Assembly: GCA_050951925.1 (NCBI GenBank) | Contig: JBMNJZ010000001.1 | Coordinates: 1,240,001-1,304,000, forward strand | Direction of reading: 5' to 3' | Length of the DNA: 64,000 bases | Source: UBA1046 sp012511325 | GTDB taxonomy: Bacteria; Bacillota; Clostridia; Saccharofermentanales; DTU023 | Part shown: piece after piece, positions 9,660-17,718 of the stretch | How the letters are laid out: every line of letters starts with the position of its first letter | Position numbering within the stretch: position 1 is the first letter of the stretch | Position numbers and translations under genes: made by a program | The notes under the pieces: generated by a model | The model's input: the letters and a program-made list of their open reading frames with translations, nothing else | Databases searched by the model: none | Told to the model about the DNA's origin: nothing

Positions 9660-10035
9660 TACACATGTAGCTGTAAGTGAAAATGACGGAGAAATTATTT
9701 TTTTGTATCAAATCCGCCCTGGCGGCACAGATGATAGTTATGGTATCGAAGTAGCAAGACTTGCCGGAGTGCCACAATCTGTAGTAACCAGAGCCAGAGA
9801 ACTGGTAATGCAGCTTGAGTCTGATAATCAAGGTAAAAGACTTGTGATGAGGAAAGGTGCAAAGCCGCAGGAAGGCCAGATTGATCTTTTCAGTACCGCG
9901 CGCAGTGTCTATGAGGCAGATAAACTTATTGCAGAGATCGAAAAGATCGATATTGATCAGATGCGACCGATAGATGCGTTAAGCAAATTGCATGATTTAG
10001 TTAAAATGGCTGAAAAAATGCGTAACCAAAGTTAA
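9652..10035 (+). CDS. mutS: MutS, 3' part in the shifted frame
   Basis: The continuation of MutS in the +1 frame. It encodes IFNTHVAVSENDGEIIFLYQ and then RPGGTDDSYGIEVARLAGVP, the conserved C-terminal ATPase element with its helix-turn-helix dimerisation region, and ends in a variable tail. There is no Met with a ribosome binding site at its beginning; the first ORF-style start (TTG 9703) lies inside a conserved block, so independent translation is unlikely. The part is intact to its stop, 9 bases before mutL. Its good conservation argues against a long-dead pseudogene. Confidence 0.85.
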   Translation: MFNTHVAVSENDGEIIFLYQIRPGGTDDSYGIEVARLAGVPQSVVTRARELVMQLESDNQGKRLVMRKGAKPQEGQIDLFSTARSVYEADKLIAEIEKIDIDQMRPIDALSKLHDLVKMAEKMRNQS

Positions 10036-10044
10036 GAGGAACTC

Positions 10045-11973
10045 ATGACTGTAATCAAAAAATTAGACCAGCTAACTATCAATCATATCGCTGCAGGTGA
10101 GGTTGTTGAAAGGCCTGCCTCCGTAGTCAAGGAATTAATTGACAACTCTTTGGATGCAGGTGCGACACAAATTTTAGTCTCAATTCGCAATGGCGGAATA
10201 AGTGAGATAGAGGTCAGCGATAATGGCGGAGGCATGGCAGAAGAGGACGCCAGACACTGTTTATTGAGTCATTTCACCAGCAAGATTGCTACTATAGACG
10301 ATTTAGAAACAATTACAACGATGGGATTTAGGGGAGAGGCTTTACCCAGCATTGCCTCAATTTCTCGTCTAAGACTGCGCACACGAGAGCCCGGTGTGGA
10401 GTCGGGCTATGAAATCAAAGCTGAAGGTGGAAAGATTTTCGCTGCCAATCCGTGCTCGTGCCCGGAGGGAACGGCAGTTACTGTCAATGATCTGTTCTAT
10501 AATACGCCGGCCAGATATAAATTTTTGAAGAAAGACAGTCTGGAAGCCAGTTATATAACGGATATTATGAGCAAACTAGCTTTAACCCGGCCGGATGTAT
10601 CTTTTCGACTAATTAATGAGGCAGGGAAGAGCTTACTCTATACACCAGGGAATAATGATCTTTTAAGTACAATTTATGCCGTTTTCGACCGCAAGACAGC
10701 TGAGGGCATGGTCCCCTTTGATAATCAAATACCTCCTGTAATAATTTCCGGTTATATCTCAACGCCTGAAAACGCACGTGGTAATCGGTCACGACAAATT
10801 TTCATAGTCAATGGCAGAAATATCAATGCCAGAATAATTTCTGTTGCTGTTGATGAAGCAATCCGTGGCTGGTTTGTCAAAGGCAGATTTCCGGCCTTAG
10901 TCATGCAGATTAATATTCCACCGGAGCTAGTTGATATAAATGTCCATCCCCAAAAAAGAGAACTGAGATTTTGGCAAGAAAGTGAAGTATTCGGTGCGGT
11001 CTATCATACTATTCAGAATGCTCTGACATCAGCTTCGGGAATTCCCAGGATTGGGGATCAAAATAAGGCTCCAATACAACTTGCTTCACATTCTCCTGTT
11101 GACAGCAAGATGGAAGTATCTAGTGCTGTAAGAGACAAAACAACCGGTTTGGCAAGATACAATAAACAACAGAAACTGGAAAAACATTCAGATCTATCAT
11201 TACCAGACACAAAGGTCATTATATTTCAAGAGGCGGAAGAGACTACGGCTAAGGATAATCAAAGTGCTTGTGTCGATATCCTGCCTGATCAATCAAATAG
11301 AAATACAACCATACCTTTAGAGCAGACAAATATACCGAATCAAGTTCCACCGGGACAAATATCTATTGATTATATGGAGGTCGGTAGTCTCCAGAATGCT
11401 CGTATTATCGGCGTGTATGCAAATACCTATATCTTGCTCGAAACAGAAGGCGAACTGGTCATAATTGATCAGCATGCCGCACATGAGCGTATCTTATTTG
11501 AGGAATTATTGAATAAGAAACCTAATCAAAAAAAGAAAATGCCCAGTCAGTTATTGCTAAAACCGCTGAAATTAAATATAACTCAGCTTGAGCTTGCAGC
11601 ATTGACGGAATATCAAGAGCAAATACAGCAACTGGGTTTTGATTATGAGAATTTTGGTCCTGATTCTATTGTGATCCGCGCGGTTCCTGAAGTACGCTCA
11701 GAACTTAATCCTGAGCTTGCTTTTTCCGCTGTCATAGAAGCTTGTGTTAATGAAAATATAACATTAGCAAATGGCAGACAAGATCTTTTGCATGATATTG
11801 CTTGCAAAGCTGCTGTAAAGGCTCATGACAGATTAGATTGCTTGGAAATAAAGCGTCTTCTATCCGACTTGCAAAATCTGGAGAATCCTTATCATTGTCC
11901 CCATGGCAGACCAGTGCTAATACGATTTTCTCGCCATGATCTTGACAAGATGTTTAAGAGAATAATTGGATAA
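10045..11973 (+). CDS. mutL: DNA mismatch repair protein MutL
   Basis: A 642-residue MutL, the GHKL ATPase that couples MutS recognition to strand incision. N-terminal motifs are IAAGEVVERPASVVKELIDN, DNGGGM and MGFRGEALPSI. A low-complexity linker spans about residues 345-450. The C-terminal domain has the endonuclease metal motif DQHAAHERILFEE and CPHGRP near the end, so this is a nicking-type MutL as expected outside the MutH lineage. AGAGGA precedes the ATG, 9 bases after the mutS frame. It is in the miaB-mutS-mutL-miaA operon and appears complete. Confidence 0.96.
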   Translation: MTVIKKLDQLTINHIAAGEVVERPASVVKELIDNSLDAGATQILVSIRNGGISEIEVSDNGGGMAEEDARHCLLSHFTSKIATIDDLETITTMGFRGEALPSIASISRLRLRTREPGVESGYEIKAEGGKIFAANPCSCPEGTAVTVNDLFYNTPARYKFLKKDSLEASYITDIMSKLALTRPDVSFRLINEAGKSLLYTPGNNDLLSTIYAVFDRKTAEGMVPFDNQIPPVIISGYISTPENARGNRSRQIFIVNGRNINARIISVAVDEAIRGWFVKGRFPALVMQINIPPELVDINVHPQKRELRFWQESEVFGAVYHTIQNALTSASGIPRIGDQNKAPIQLASHSPVDSKMEVSSAVRDKTTGLARYNKQQKLEKHSDLSLPDTKVIIFQEAEETTAKDNQSACVDILPDQSNRNTTIPLEQTNIPNQVPPGQISIDYMEVGSLQNARIIGVYANTYILLETEGELVIIDQHAAHERILFEELLNKKPNQKKKMPSQLLLKPLKLNITQLELAALTEYQEQIQQLGFDYENFGPDSIVIRAVPEVRSELNPELAFSAVIEACVNENITLANGRQDLLHDIACKAAVKAHDRLDCLEIKRLLSDLQNLENPYHCPHGRPVLIRFSRHDLDKMFKRIIG

Positions 11974-11981
11974 ACTGCGCA

Positions 11982-12938
11982 ATGGTAAGCAAACATAAAG
12001 ATGAAGCAGGGAAATGGGCACACAGATTAGCAGGTTTTTGCGATTTTATCGTTGAGTCGGCACTCGAGCGAGCCGATATTACTGCAATTTTGATCTGCGG
12101 GCCAACAGCATCAGGCAAATCCAGCCTAGCTATGTGTGTTGCTGAAAGACTTAACGGATTGATTGTTTCGGCTGATTCTATGCAATTGTACCGTGGATTT
12201 GACATTGGCACTGCAAAGCCAACTCAGACAGACCAGAAAAGAATCACGCATGAAATGATCGATATCCTTGATCCTGATCAAAGCTATAGCGTAGCTTTAT
12301 ATGTTGAGTCTGTCGCTAGAATATTGAAGGAAGCCCAACAATCAAAAAAACAAATTGTAATATGTGGCGGAACCGGCCAATATATCTCTGCCCTTTTGGA
12401 TGGAATCAGCTATGCTAAGCACAGTAGAGATCATTTATTAAGAGCTGAAATTGAAAGAGAGGTGGACGACAGCGGTCTTGAGATACTTTGGCAGAAGTTA
12501 GTCAAATTAGATCCCCAAGCTGCGCAGACAATTGCTCCGAGTGATAGGCGCCGAATTGTCAGATTCCACGAACAGTATCGGTTGACAGGCAAGACTCGTA
12601 CTGTAATTAACCAGCAATCGAGATTGCCAGACAGTTTGCACCGCTTCGTTGCTTATTACATCGATCCGGGTAAGGCAGAGTTAAATCAGAGAATAATTGA
12701 TAGGGTAGATCAAATGCTTGCTGCAGGCTTAGTAGAAGAAACCAGATCTCTACTCAGTAAATATCCTGATATAAGTTTACAGCCTTATTCAGGCATTGGT
12801 TACCGGGAGACTATTGCCTATCTCCAGGGTCAATTTAGTCTGTCTGAAACGAGGGATTGGATCATTATTCATACCAGACAATATGCCAAAAGGCAGCGTA
12901 CATGGTTTCGTCCACGTACCGATCTATTTCGCTTTTAA
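11982..12938 (+). CDS. miaA: tRNA dimethylallyltransferase
   Basis: A 318-residue isopentenyl-tRNA transferase that makes i6A37, the substrate of MiaB encoded upstream. The P-loop is GPTASGKSS (about residues 39-47), followed by SADSMQLYRGFDIGTAKPT and GGTGQYISAL. The P-loop usually lies close to the N-terminus, so about 25 N-terminal residues look surplus and the true start may lie downstream of 11982; no clear ribosome binding site decides this. It follows mutL by 8 bases and precedes hfq, the classical miaA-hfq order. Confidence 0.94.
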   Translation: MVSKHKDEAGKWAHRLAGFCDFIVESALERADITAILICGPTASGKSSLAMCVAERLNGLIVSADSMQLYRGFDIGTAKPTQTDQKRITHEMIDILDPDQSYSVALYVESVARILKEAQQSKKQIVICGGTGQYISALLDGISYAKHSRDHLLRAEIEREVDDSGLEILWQKLVKLDPQAAQTIAPSDRRRIVRFHEQYRLTGKTRTVINQQSRLPDSLHRFVAYYIDPGKAELNQRIIDRVDQMLAAGLVEETRSLLSKYPDISLQPYSGIGYRETIAYLQGQFSLSETRDWIIIHTRQYAKRQRTWFRPRTDLFRF

Positions 12939-13041
12939 TTTCAAATCCTGTTCTTTTAACATCTGTTTTATATAAAACTGTCTACTATTGTCGTGCCTTG
13001 ACACGATTTAATTATTTTATTGGTGTTTATGTACTATTATA

Positions 13042-13050
13042 TGATAAAAT
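13042..13050 (+). promoter_or_regulatory. Candidate extended -10 promoter for hfq
   Basis: The sequence TGATAAAAT fits an extended -10 element (TG-N-TATAAT with one mismatch). Transcription from it would begin near 13057, right at the base of the hairpin that leads hfq. No good -35 box is visible at 17 bases. The gap between miaA and hfq is 179 bases, long enough for an own promoter. Confidence 0.35.
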
Positions 13051-13053
13051 TAC

Positions 13054-13087
13054 ATATCTTGCTCTTATGCAATATAAGAGCAGATAT
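13054..13087 (+). promoter_or_regulatory. Stem-loop in the hfq 5' leader
   Basis: A perfect 9-bp stem TGCTCTTAT/ATAAGAGCA (13060-13068 with 13074-13082) closes a GCAAT loop and is extended by ATATC/GATAT past one bulged T. It is followed by AT-rich sequence without a T-run, so it is not a typical terminator. It ends 13 bases before the AAAGGA ribosome binding site of hfq and could control hfq mRNA stability or translation. Confidence 0.5.
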
Positions 13088-13117
13088 ATAATTATCAAGA
13101 AAGGAATAGAAGCTGAA

Positions 13118-13456
13118 ATGAAATACAGTAATTTCCCCGATTGTTTTTTAGCAAAACCTGAAGGAATATTAAAAACTCATGTTGAGGAACAATTCCTGCA
13201 GAAATGTGTAGCCAGTAGTATTCCTGTAGAAATATTGTATCTGGATGAAAGATGCATAGCCGCTATAATTCTGGATTTTGATGATGTTTCAATCTTTGTA
13301 GACCATAACGGTTCACGGCTACTAATATACAAGCAGGCATTGGCACATATTCGCCCTCAAATGGCCGTGAAATATGTATACCGAGATAAGGATTTGTCCT
13401 CAGAAGAGCTGGAAGCGTTACAGCGCTGGGCGAAACACTCCACGTACTATGCCTAA
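13118..13456 (+). CDS. hfq: Divergent Hfq-like RNA chaperone
   Basis: A 112-residue protein at the standard hfq position between miaA and lexA. Residues about 22-80 follow the Sm fold: EEQFLQKC for the N-terminal helix, IPVEILYLDERCIAAII for the Sm1 strands, FDDVSIFVDHNGSRLLIYK and then YKQALAHI for Sm2. Canonical Hfq has Y/F-K-H-A there; the His is Gln here (residue 73), and the Gly of the Sm1 loop is also replaced. There are extra N- and C-terminal tails of about 20 and 30 residues. I chose the ATG at 13118 because AAAGGA lies upstream; the open frame continues further upstream without a good start. Its end overlaps lexA on the opposite strand by 39 bases. Confidence 0.72.
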   Translation: MKYSNFPDCFLAKPEGILKTHVEEQFLQKCVASSIPVEILYLDERCIAAIILDFDDVSIFVDHNGSRLLIYKQALAHIRPQMAVKYVYRDKDLSSEELEALQRWAKHSTYYA

Positions 13457-14047
13457 AATCCGATATGACTCATCTTCAAAGGGGATTAGGGAATAGGCCG
13501 AGTTTTCCGGTTTGAGATAGATGTGATTGTTTTCACTTACCAGGCGCTTTACAGTAGCTTCAGTATCCAGCAAAGCGACAACAATCTGTCCTAGCTCAGC
13601 TGTAGGCTGTTTACGAACAAAAACTATATCTCCATCCAGGATATGGGCATCTCTCATGCTGTCACCACTGACGCTGAGAGCAAACATATCATCTGAATCG
13701 GGGAAGTAACCGGCAGGAACAGAAAGCTCACGCTCTATATTCTGAGATGCCAGAATTGGGAGACCCGCTGTCACACGTCCAATCAGCGGGATTTTTCGCT
13801 CACTACCTTGCTCCAGAGCGGGAACGCTAATGGCTCGTCTTTTCCCCGGTTTCATCTCGATTCTGCCAAGTTCACTAAGTCGTTTCAGATGATTGTGTAC
13901 AGTAGAAGTTGATTTTATACCGACACCTTTGCAAATATCGCGGATCGAAGGCGGATAGCCATTCTTTCTGATATAATCAACCAGGAAGCTATAAACCAAC
14001 TCTACAGTTTGTTCAACAGTTGCGCGAGTGAATGGATGTTTATTCAT
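13418..14047 (-). CDS. lexA: LexA repressor
   Basis: A 209-residue SOS repressor. The N-terminal winged helix has the usual GYPPSIRDIC and STSTVHNHLKRL. The self-cleavage Ala-Gly is in VTAGLP, the nucleophile Ser in SVSGDSMRDAHI and the catalytic Lys in ATVKRLV, so autoproteolysis should be intact. GGAGG stands before the ATG. A strong promoter with a LexA-like box lies upstream, indicating autoregulation. The 3' end overlaps hfq tail to tail by 39 bases. Confidence 0.95.
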   Translation of the reverse strand: MNKHPFTRATVEQTVELVYSFLVDYIRKNGYPPSIRDICKGVGIKSTSTVHNHLKRLSELGRIEMKPGKRRAISVPALEQGSERKIPLIGRVTAGLPILASQNIERELSVPAGYFPDSDDMFALSVSGDSMRDAHILDGDIVFVRKQPTAELGQIVVALLDTEATVKRLVSENNHIYLKPENSAYSLIPFEDESYRILGIVRGVFRPAL

Positions 14048-14101
14048 TAATTCCTCCAGAAAACATACAATGGATAAAAATTATTACGCTAAATTACGCT
14101 A

Positions 14102-14141
14102 ATCTTATCCTTAAACTGAGATCTTGTCAAACACTTGTTCG
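14102..14141 (-). promoter_or_regulatory. lexA promoter with overlapping SOS box
   Basis: On the minus strand TTGACA (14130-14125) and TAAGAT (14107-14102) are separated by exactly 17 bases, a near-consensus sigma-A promoter. Overlapping the -35 box is CGAACAAGTGTTTG (14141-14128), which matches the Firmicutes LexA box CGAAC-N4-GTTCG with one mismatch. LexA bound here would block RNA polymerase, giving the usual negative autoregulation. Confidence 0.75.
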
Positions 14142-14256
14142 CTATTCCATGTGATATATCAAAATATCATTTAAAACAAAATGAGGGAAGATCAGTAGGG
14201 GATTCAAGTTTCAGGTATAATGATATTAATGATAGCAGATTGCTCGGAGGTGCCTG

Positions 14257-14982
14257 GTGTCGAAAATCCGCAAAGTAAAATTGGAGTTTCAAGATAACAA
14301 TATTAATAGTCAGCTTAAGCCTTTGCATGCCGATTCCCAGACATTTATTGATCATACTGTGCAATATGACAATCTATTAACATCAGATACTAAAGTCCAG
14401 TCTAAGTTAAATGACAATAATTATATGTTGGATCGACCGTCAGATATTGGCGAGACAAAGTATCATGAGCAGGAATTATCAGATAGAGAGACTGCTGCCT
14501 TTACAACTGATTACGACCCAATCCTGAATCAGGTAGAATTACCTAAGGAATATTTTGATGAACGCTACAAGCTCTCAGGATATAATTCAATTAAGGAAAA
14601 TAGTATTAGAAGAAAAAACATTTTGAGAGCTGGCTTGAACAACGGGAATTTTAATTTGGAATCACAAATTAAAACCGGAGCAAGAGTATACCGTCTGCAA
14701 GGCTTTACTACGGTAGCCAGAATCAAAAGAAAATTCCATCAGGAGAGCAGGCAAAGAAAACTAAGGAATTTACTAACAGTCCTGGTCATAATTATTTTTG
14801 TTGTGGTAATGCTAATAATATATAACCCAATTAAAGACATTCCGGAATGGCGCAAAATCTTGGGAGTAGATAGCTTATACGGGGAACAAACATATACGGT
14901 TACAGTGGAATCAAATAATTCAAATACCCAAGATACTTTGAACTCTTCAACTGATTTTGACTTTAACAACGATAGACCTTAG
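14257..14982 (+). CDS. Hypothetical single-pass membrane protein divergent from lexA
   Basis: A 241-residue protein I do not recognise. The first 165 residues are polar, rich in Asn, Asp, Lys and Arg, with no signal peptide. A basic stretch (RIKRKFHQ, RQRKLR) leads into one membrane helix (LLTVLVIIIFVVVMLII, about residues 169-187), leaving about 50 residues outside. The GTG start is supported by CGGAGG 6 bases upstream, and a TATAAT is at 14216-14221. In Bacillus the gene divergent from lexA is yneA, an SOS cell-division inhibitor with a membrane helix and a LysM domain. Here the C-terminus starts like LysM (TYTVTVES) but has no LysM domain, so the relation is only suggestive. Confidence 0.65.
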   Translation: MSKIRKVKLEFQDNNINSQLKPLHADSQTFIDHTVQYDNLLTSDTKVQSKLNDNNYMLDRPSDIGETKYHEQELSDRETAAFTTDYDPILNQVELPKEYFDERYKLSGYNSIKENSIRRKNILRAGLNNGNFNLESQIKTGARVYRLQGFTTVARIKRKFHQESRQRKLRNLLTVLVIIIFVVVMLIIYNPIKDIPEWRKILGVDSLYGEQTYTVTVESNNSNTQDTLNSSTDFDFNNDRP

Positions 14983-15037
14983 TTTTACCGCTTAAAATGG
15001 ATTTGAATTTAATTAATATAAAAATACATCCCTTTAA

Positions 15038-15063
15038 CTTCGCAAAACTTTTATTTTGCGAAG
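15038..15063. terminator. Hairpin between convergent genes
   Basis: CTTCGCAAAA and TTTTGCGAAG form a perfect 10-bp stem with a 6-base loop, between two genes that face each other. The T-rich side of the stem could serve as the U-tract on either strand, so this is a plausible bidirectional terminator, though no extra T-run follows. Confidence 0.6.
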
Positions 15064-15166
15064 TTCGCTAAGTGTGAATGATATTGACAATGAACTCATA
15101 TTTGATGGAATCCAGCAAGACCAGCTCTACCCTATTATTCAACACAAATACGATACGGTCATTTTT

Positions 15167-16456
15167 CTAATGATGATTAAGATGTGGCGATCGGTAACTG
15201 TAGAGAAGTTTTGCCACTGAAGATACCAGCATAATCCCCAATGCCAATGTTCCGGTAATTATTAATGTACGCACAAAACTATCGATGAAATCATCATGTT
15301 GCGCCGTAACAAAATAATTCATCGTCCGGTAGATATCATATCCCGGCACCAACGGGAATAATCCGGCTGTCAAATATACGGTTACCGGCTTCTTAGTAAA
15401 TCTTGCCATCAGTTCCGAATATGTTGCCAAAAATACGATAGCAATAAAGATAGCCAAGCTGTAGTCAAAATCTTTATGGCGATTAATCTGCGCATATATC
15501 AACCAGCCCAAGCCCCCACCTACACTGCCAATAATCAAAGGCAGCTTTTTGACATCAAATATGATCAGAAAGGAAAAGACACCTAAGATTGCGATAAGAA
15601 TCGATTCCGGACGATCGGGATTAATCGAAGTTAAGGTAGGTAATTCTGAATGCGGACGATTAAAGACTTTTGTCAGAAAGGCTGCCCCGATACCGGATCC
15701 TACAGCAAGGGCAGTAGCTGCCAGAACAGTTTCAATCATCTTGATCAGTCCGGCCAGGTAATCGCTTGCAATCAGATCGCGAATACTATTGACCAGCATT
15801 ATTCCCGGGAATAAGTACATAAAAGCTCCCGCTGTCATTAAGTGGATCTGATTACTGTAAGATGTGAACATAACCGGAAACATAAGAACATAGATCATTA
15901 CGCCTCTGACTATATTGACAAAGATCCTGTTGCCTCCCATACGGCGCAATGGTTTGACTATAAAGGTCAAAAGAGCAGATACTACCGCAGCCCAGAGAGC
16001 CGGTACCAAGGTGGAACCGGACAATAATGTAAAGGCAAGGCCTGTCATTGCAACCCCAATTGTATAGATAGACTGTGAATATCTGGGAGTTGCTAGAATT
16101 CTTTTGACCTCTTTAATTGCGGTCTTAATGTCCGGCCTTTCCCGATTAACGCGTCTTGTAAAATCATTTAAAAGATGCACTCTATTTAAATTTGTTTCGA
16201 CTTCCCTGGCATTTTGGGTTACGACTATTGTGTTACCATCCTTATCCTGAGCTGATACAGTGAGGTAGTGAGTTATTGCAAATACCTGCGGATCAGAGAG
16301 ATATTCACTGTAGCTATTCAGAATACTTAACATGCTGTCTTCGACACGGTAAGTCTCAGCTCCATTCTTTAAAAGCCCTGTACCGACTAGTGCAGCAAGT
16401 TGCATAATGTCATTTTCAATAATTGTTGTAGGTGTTATATTTCTATCTTTGTCCAT
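15167..16456 (-). CDS. ThrE-type threonine/serine exporter
   Basis: A 429-residue fusion of the two halves of the ThrE family (DUF1212 and DUF3815). The N-terminal soluble part has the family pattern LLKNGAETYRVEDSM; the rest has about ten hydrophobic segments, including FPGIMLVNSIRDLIASDY and LTAGLFPLVPGYDIY in the second half. ThrE proteins export threonine and serine. The gene lies 6 bases after asd on the same strand; Asd feeds threonine and lysine synthesis, so pairing with an exporter makes metabolic sense. Substrate specificity is not provable from sequence. Confidence 0.85.
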   Translation of the reverse strand: MDKDRNITPTTIIENDIMQLAALVGTGLLKNGAETYRVEDSMLSILNSYSEYLSDPQVFAITHYLTVSAQDKDGNTIVVTQNAREVETNLNRVHLLNDFTRRVNRERPDIKTAIKEVKRILATPRYSQSIYTIGVAMTGLAFTLLSGSTLVPALWAAVVSALLTFIVKPLRRMGGNRIFVNIVRGVMIYVLMFPVMFTSYSNQIHLMTAGAFMYLFPGIMLVNSIRDLIASDYLAGLIKMIETVLAATALAVGSGIGAAFLTKVFNRPHSELPTLTSINPDRPESILIAILGVFSFLIIFDVKKLPLIIGSVGGGLGWLIYAQINRHKDFDYSLAIFIAIVFLATYSELMARFTKKPVTVYLTAGLFPLVPGYDIYRTMNYFVTAQHDDFIDSFVRTLIITGTLALGIMLVSSVAKLLYSYRSPHLNHH

Positions 16457-16462
16457 ATTCTT

Positions 16463-17551
16463 TCAAGACTCTTGCTTGATCCAGCCTTCCCTGCACAGTA
16501 ACTCCGCCATGAGTACAGCGCCTCCGGCGGCACCGCGTGAGATATTATGCGATAGACAAACAAATTTATAGTCAAAAATATTGTCTTTTCGTAGCCTGCC
16601 AATATTTATCTGCATACCTCTCCCCGCACCGGAATCAATGCGTGATTGAGGCCTGTCAGGCTCTTCTCTGTAGCAGAGGAAAGGTTCAATTGAACTGGGT
16701 AACCCCCTCACCTGCTCCGGCAGTACATAATTGCGCCAAGCAGATATTATATCGCTTTCTGTTATATTTTCACTAAAACTTACAGAGACAGCAGCCAAGT
16801 GTCCATGCTCAACCGGAACACGCAGGCATTGGGCGGAAATTATAGGTTTTGAGGCAAGTACTATTTCCCGACCTGTAATTTGACCCCATATTTTCAAAGG
16901 TTCTAATTCACTTTTTCCTTCTTCGCCGTCAATATATGGAATTACATTGGCGTTCATCTCCGGCCAGCCTTCCAGACTACGTCCGGCGCCGGATACAGCC
17001 TGAGCAGTAACTACATTTATCTTCGTAGGGCCAAAGGACATGAGTGGATGAATTGCCGGCACATAGCTCTGGATAGAGCAATTAGGCTTGACAGCAATGA
17101 ACCCTCTTCTTGTTCCTAAGCGTCTCCTTTGTGCATGGATAATTTCTGCGTGCTGCCAATTTATTTCGGGAATAATCATAGGTACATCAGGAGTATTGCG
17201 ATGAGCAGAGTTATTGGATACTACCGGTAACTCCAGTCTGGCAATTTCCTCTTCCAGGGCATAGATCTCTTCCGTAGACATTGAAACTGCGCAGAACACA
17301 AAATCCATCTCATCAGCAAAAAACTTCAGTTCAGTTAATGAGTACACTTTAAGATTTGCAATTGTATCAGTAGGTGGCATAGCGGTTTTAAACCGATTTT
17401 TGATGGCATCCCGATAGGACATGCCGCTTGAACGCTCGGAAGCAAATAAATATTTAATTTCAAACCAGGGGTGATCGGATAGTAATGATACAAAATGCTG
17501 TCCAACATATCCCGTTGCCCCAATAACGCCGACTCGGTATTTTCCTGTCAT
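16463..17551 (-). CDS. asd: Aspartate-semialdehyde dehydrogenase
   Basis: A 362-residue NADP-dependent enzyme that reduces aspartyl phosphate to aspartate semialdehyde for lysine, threonine and methionine synthesis. The N-terminal nucleotide-binding motif is GVIGATGYVGQ, the catalytic Cys is in VKPNCSIQSY, and SGAGRSLEGW follows. The motif set and length match the archaeal/fungal-type subgroup that is also common in Firmicutes, rather than the E. coli type. AGGAGG precedes the ATG. It is the first gene of a short unit with the ThrE-like exporter. No lysine riboswitch is recognisable in the 167-base upstream gap. Confidence 0.93.
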   Translation of the reverse strand: MTGKYRVGVIGATGYVGQHFVSLLSDHPWFEIKYLFASERSSGMSYRDAIKNRFKTAMPPTDTIANLKVYSLTELKFFADEMDFVFCAVSMSTEEIYALEEEIARLELPVVSNNSAHRNTPDVPMIIPEINWQHAEIIHAQRRRLGTRRGFIAVKPNCSIQSYVPAIHPLMSFGPTKINVVTAQAVSGAGRSLEGWPEMNANVIPYIDGEEGKSELEPLKIWGQITGREIVLASKPIISAQCLRVPVEHGHLAAVSVSFSENITESDIISAWRNYVLPEQVRGLPSSIEPFLCYREEPDRPQSRIDSGAGRGMQINIGRLRKDNIFDYKFVCLSHNISRGAAGGAVLMAELLCREGWIKQES

Positions 17552-17718
17552 ATTAATTTATCCTCCTAATAGGTCACAATCTTTTGTAACTAATCTGTAA
17601 AGCAGACAATATTATAATAATGATAACCATGTTCTAACTGTCGTTGACCCGATTTATTAACTTTACCTAATTCGAAGGATCAATACAAGTAAAATAGACA
17701 ATCTATTAAAAAGTAGCA

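Noticed and set aside
12857..13117. Upstream extension of the hfq reading frame overlapping miaA
   Set aside because: It has no good ribosome binding site and encodes AT-rich, low-information sequence; the ATG at 13118 has AAAGGA and a recognisable product.
17552..17718. Lysine riboswitch before asd
   Set aside because: The gap is only 167 bases, is shared with the divergent recombinase gene, and has no recognisable lysine-box pattern.
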